This document shows positions 61,802-64,000 of a stretch of 64,000 bases of DNA, one piece after another; position 1 is the first letter of the stretch; each line of letters begins with the position of its first letter. This DNA is from Iamia sp963728655. Lineage in GTDB: Bacteria > Actinomycetota > Acidimicrobiia > Acidimicrobiales > Iamiaceae. Made by a program: the position numbers and the translations under genes. The notes beneath the pieces were generated by a model. That model did no database searches. It saw only the letters and a list, made by a program, of their open reading frames with translations, and was not told where the DNA came from. The stretch is taken from NCBI GenBank assembly GCA_963728655.1, contig CAVSLD010000006.1, positions 496,001-560,000 of the forward strand, in the 5' to 3' direction.

Positions 61802-63514
61802 GCGAGGCGGGTCTCCTCGGTGAGGCGGGGCGAGTCGGCCACCGGCACGGGCTCGGACGGCCACCTCGGCGTCGGTGGCGGCCTCGTTGGCGGCCCGCTC
61901 CTCGGCCAGGGACCCGCGGTAGTCGGCGACCTGGGCCTCGACCTGCTCGGGTGTGAGCCCCAGCTCCGGGGCGATGAGGGCGCCGACCTCGTCGGCCGCC
62001 GCATCGGAGGCGTCGCGGGCCAGGATGCGGGCCCGGGTGCGACGGCTGAGCACGTCGTCGACGCTGCGGGCCATCTCGTGGCGGGCGGCGTAGACGGCCT
62101 CGGCCCGCAGGTAGGGGAGGCCCTCGACCAGGGGGCGGGCCAGGTCCGGGTCGCGGTCGACCATGGCCAGCAGGGTGCGGGCCTCGCCCCCGTAGCGCCG
62201 GGCCAGGTGCCCGGTGCGGTCGTCGGCGCCGGTGAGGAGGGCCTCGAAGCCCTCGGCGCCGCGGAGGGCCAGCTTCGAGGTGCGGCTCTTCCGGGCGGCC
62301 CGGGGGAGGGGGCCGGGGAGCCCGTCGACCACGGCGTCGATGGTGTCGGCCGCCATCTCCCGGTAGGTGGTGAGCTTGCCGCCGGTGATGGTGGTGACCC
62401 CCGACGGCGACGGGGCGACCTTGTGCTTGCGGGACAGGTCGGCGGTGCGGCCCGACGAGGCCGACTTCACCAGCGGCCGCAGCCCGGCCCAGGTGCCGAC
62501 CACGTCGTCGGTGGTGATGGTGCCCTGGATGGCCCCGTTGATGGCCCGCAGCAGGTAGGCGACGTCCTCGGCGGTGCACTGCGGGTCCGAGACGGGCCCG
62601 TCGTAGTCGGTGTCGGTGGTGCCGATGTAGGTGAGGTCGCCCCAGGGCACGACGAACACCGAGCGCTTGTCGCCGGGCACGGGCACGACGGCGGCGATCC
62701 GGTTCTGGACCAGCCGCCACGGGACGGTGATGTGCACGCCCTTGGCCGGGCGGATGGAGTCCGGGTGGGTGCCCTCGTCGAGGGCCCGGACGTCGTCGGC
62801 CCACACCCCGCCGGCGTTGATGACCGCCCGGCAGGCGATGGTGACCTCGACGCCGTCGGCCTCGACCCGGGCCGCGGTGACCCGGCCGTCGGCGTCCTTG
62901 TCCAGGCCCACCAGGCGGGTGCCGTTGGCGACGGCGGCACCGTGGTCGATGGCCGCGGTGCGGGCCAGGGTGAGGGTGAGGCGGGCGTCGTCGGCCTGGG
63001 CGTCGTAGTAGAGGTACGACGCCGCCAGGCGGTCGGCCCGCAGCGTGGGCATGTAGCCCACCGCCTCGTCGGCCGAGATGCGCTCGTGGCGCTTGCCGAT
63101 GCGCAGCCCGCCGGTGAGGTCGTAGGCCCACATGGCCGACCCCAGGGCTCGGGACAGCTTGGGGTTCAGCACGCCGCCCTTGCCGGTGAACATCGGGATC
63201 AGGAACGGCAGCACCTGGACCAGGTGCGGGGCGTTGCGCAGCAGGCGCTGGCGCTCGTGGAGGGCCTGGTAGACGAGGCCGACCTCGCCCTGCTGGAGGT
63301 AGCGGAGGCCACCGTGGACCAGCTTGGAGGACTTCGACGAGGTGCCCGAGGCGAAGTCGTCGCGCTCGACGAGGCCCGTGCGCAGGCCACGGGAGGCGGC
63401 ATCGAGGGCGCAGCCGGCGCCGGTGATGCCGCCGCCGACCACGAGCACGTCGACACCGTCGTCGGCCATCCGGCGCAGGGCGTCGGCCCGGTCGAACCAC
63501 CCGGGGCCGATCAC
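61798..63514 (-). CDS. glpD: Aerobic glycerol-3-phosphate dehydrogenase (one frameshift near the end)
   Basis: About 572 residues. Oxidises glycerol-3-phosphate to DHAP, passing electrons to quinone. VDVLVVGGGITGAGCALDAA (FAD site), DDFASGTSSKSSKLVHGGLR, NAGGVWADDVRALD, VFVVPWGDLTYIGTTDTDYD and TTITGGKLTTYREMAADTID are family hallmarks; the C-terminal DAO_C domain follows. As written the frame runs on into the next membrane gene. One extra base near 61856 explains this: the alternative frame (EPVPVADSPRLTEETRLA, stop at 61798) has GC at nearly every third position, whereas the written frame does not. Confidence 0.9.
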
Positions 63515-63605
63515 GGGCGGGCCTGGGGGAGGGGGGCGGACATGGCGGCCGAGCCTACGGGGGCCCGGGGCTCCGGCCCCAGTGGGAGGCACGCGGCACC
63601 CGCCG

Positions 63606-63611
63606 TACCCT
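63606..63611 (+). promoter_or_regulatory. -10 box of the last gene, leaderless type
   Basis: TACCCT, 7 nt before the ATG at 63619. Confidence 0.5.
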
Positions 63612-63618
63612 CGACCCC

Positions 63619-64000
63619 ATGATCGTCACCGTCGTCGGCGGCCACGGCCAGATCGCCCGCCGCCTCTCCCGCCTGCTCACCGAGGACGGCCACACCGTCC
63701 GGGCCCTGGTGCGCAACCCCGCCCACCTCGACGACGTCGCGGACGACGGCGCCGAGGGCGTCGTCTGCGACATCGAGGACGACGCCGCCGACGTGGACGG
63801 GGCGGTGGCCGGATCCGACGCCATCGTGTTCGCGGCCGGCGCCGGTCCCGGCAGCGGGGCCGAGCGCAAGCTCACCGTCGACCAGCAGGGCGTGGCCCGC
63901 ACCGTCGCCGCGGCGGAGGCGCGGGGCGTGGGGCGCTACGTCGTGATCAGCGCCATGGGCGCCGACGACGCCCCCGACGACGACGAGGTCTTCAGCACCT
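63619..64000 (+). CDS. NAD(P)-binding SDR-like protein, 3' truncated by the window
   Basis: 127 codons visible. MIVTVVGGHGQIARRLSRLL is a Rossmann motif (GGxGQIA) of the atypical SDR/NmrA-like group, followed by HTVRALVRNPAHLDDVADDG, ADVDGAVAGSDAIVFAAGAG and GRYVVISAMGADD. Members are often called NAD(P)H-binding or nucleoside-diphosphate-sugar epimerase-like proteins. Divergent from glpD. Confidence 0.82.
   Translation, partial: MIVTVVGGHGQIARRLSRLLTEDGHTVRALVRNPAHLDDVADDGAEGVVCDIEDDAADVDGAVAGSDAIVFAAGAGPGSGAERKLTVDQQGVARTVAAAEARGVGRYVVISAMGADDAPDDDEVFST

Noticed and set aside
61436..63514. A glpD protein fused to a C-terminal membrane domain (continuous open frame).
   Set aside because: Around 61800-61860 the written frame has poor GC3 (A or T at many third positions), whereas the +1 frame has GC at nearly every third base and ends in a stop at 61798. 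A one-base insertion explains the apparent fusion.

Overview
High-GC (roughly 70% or more) actinobacterial chromosome. Two DUF222/HNH genes, coenzyme F420 genes (cofE, cofD), Excalibur and DUF2510 proteins and widespread leaderless promoters suggest a member of the Acidimicrobiia (Iamia-like), but that placement is an inference. No tRNA, transposase, phage or CRISPR locus was seen. The only RNA gene recognised is rnpB.

Layout. 1-2 kb: end of an MMPL exporter. 2-8 kb: phenylalanine/tyrosine catabolism (phhA, hppD, hmgA, a FAH-family hydrolase) with two Lrp/AsnC regulators and a GNAT protein. 8-11 kb: cofE-cofD and a methyltransferase. 11-20.6 kb: mostly single genes (GDP-mannose dehydratase, XRE regulator plus ClC channel, zinc-ribbon SDR, SCO6745-like, thioesterase-like, DUF3237, flavoprotein, secreted lipase), many with single-base frameshifts. 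20.7-29.9 kb: accessory type I restriction-modification island (hsdM, hsdS, DUF222/HNH, truncated VapC-like PIN gene, hsdR fused to an AlbA_2/Schlafen domain). hsdM, half of hsdS and most of hsdR are broken by tens of single-base indels. 30-36 kb: DUF4214-SGNH protein, then an acyl-CoA operon (ACAD, SDR, MaoC) facing a thiolase-like/DUF35 pair. Both acyl-CoA units carry the same 15-bp operator. 36-51 kb: Ser/Thr kinase, DUF4214 esterase, and nucleoside salvage genes (adenosine kinase, phosphohexomutase family, upp, deoC, add) mixed with a reductase, an antiporter and a DUF3089 lipoprotein. 51-56 kb: cell-surface proteins (CAP, DUF2510, sortase, Excalibur), rnpB and two ferritin-like exported proteins. 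56-64 kb: glycerol/ether-lipid metabolism (FGGY kinase, alkyl-DHAP-synthase-like flavoprotein, glpD), a second DUF222/HNH gene and the start of an NAD(P)-binding protein.

Regulation. More than 20 genes have an NANNNT -10 box 5-10 nt before the start codon and no Shine-Dalgarno, implying leaderless mRNAs. The -10 of rnpB supplies an independent calibration of that spacing. SOS-box-like sites precede both DUF222/HNH genes. A 134-bp MITE-like insert splits a palindromic terminator at 45.4 kb.

Because indels are frequent between 5 and 29 kb, each frameshift should be treated as a possible consensus error until reads are inspected.
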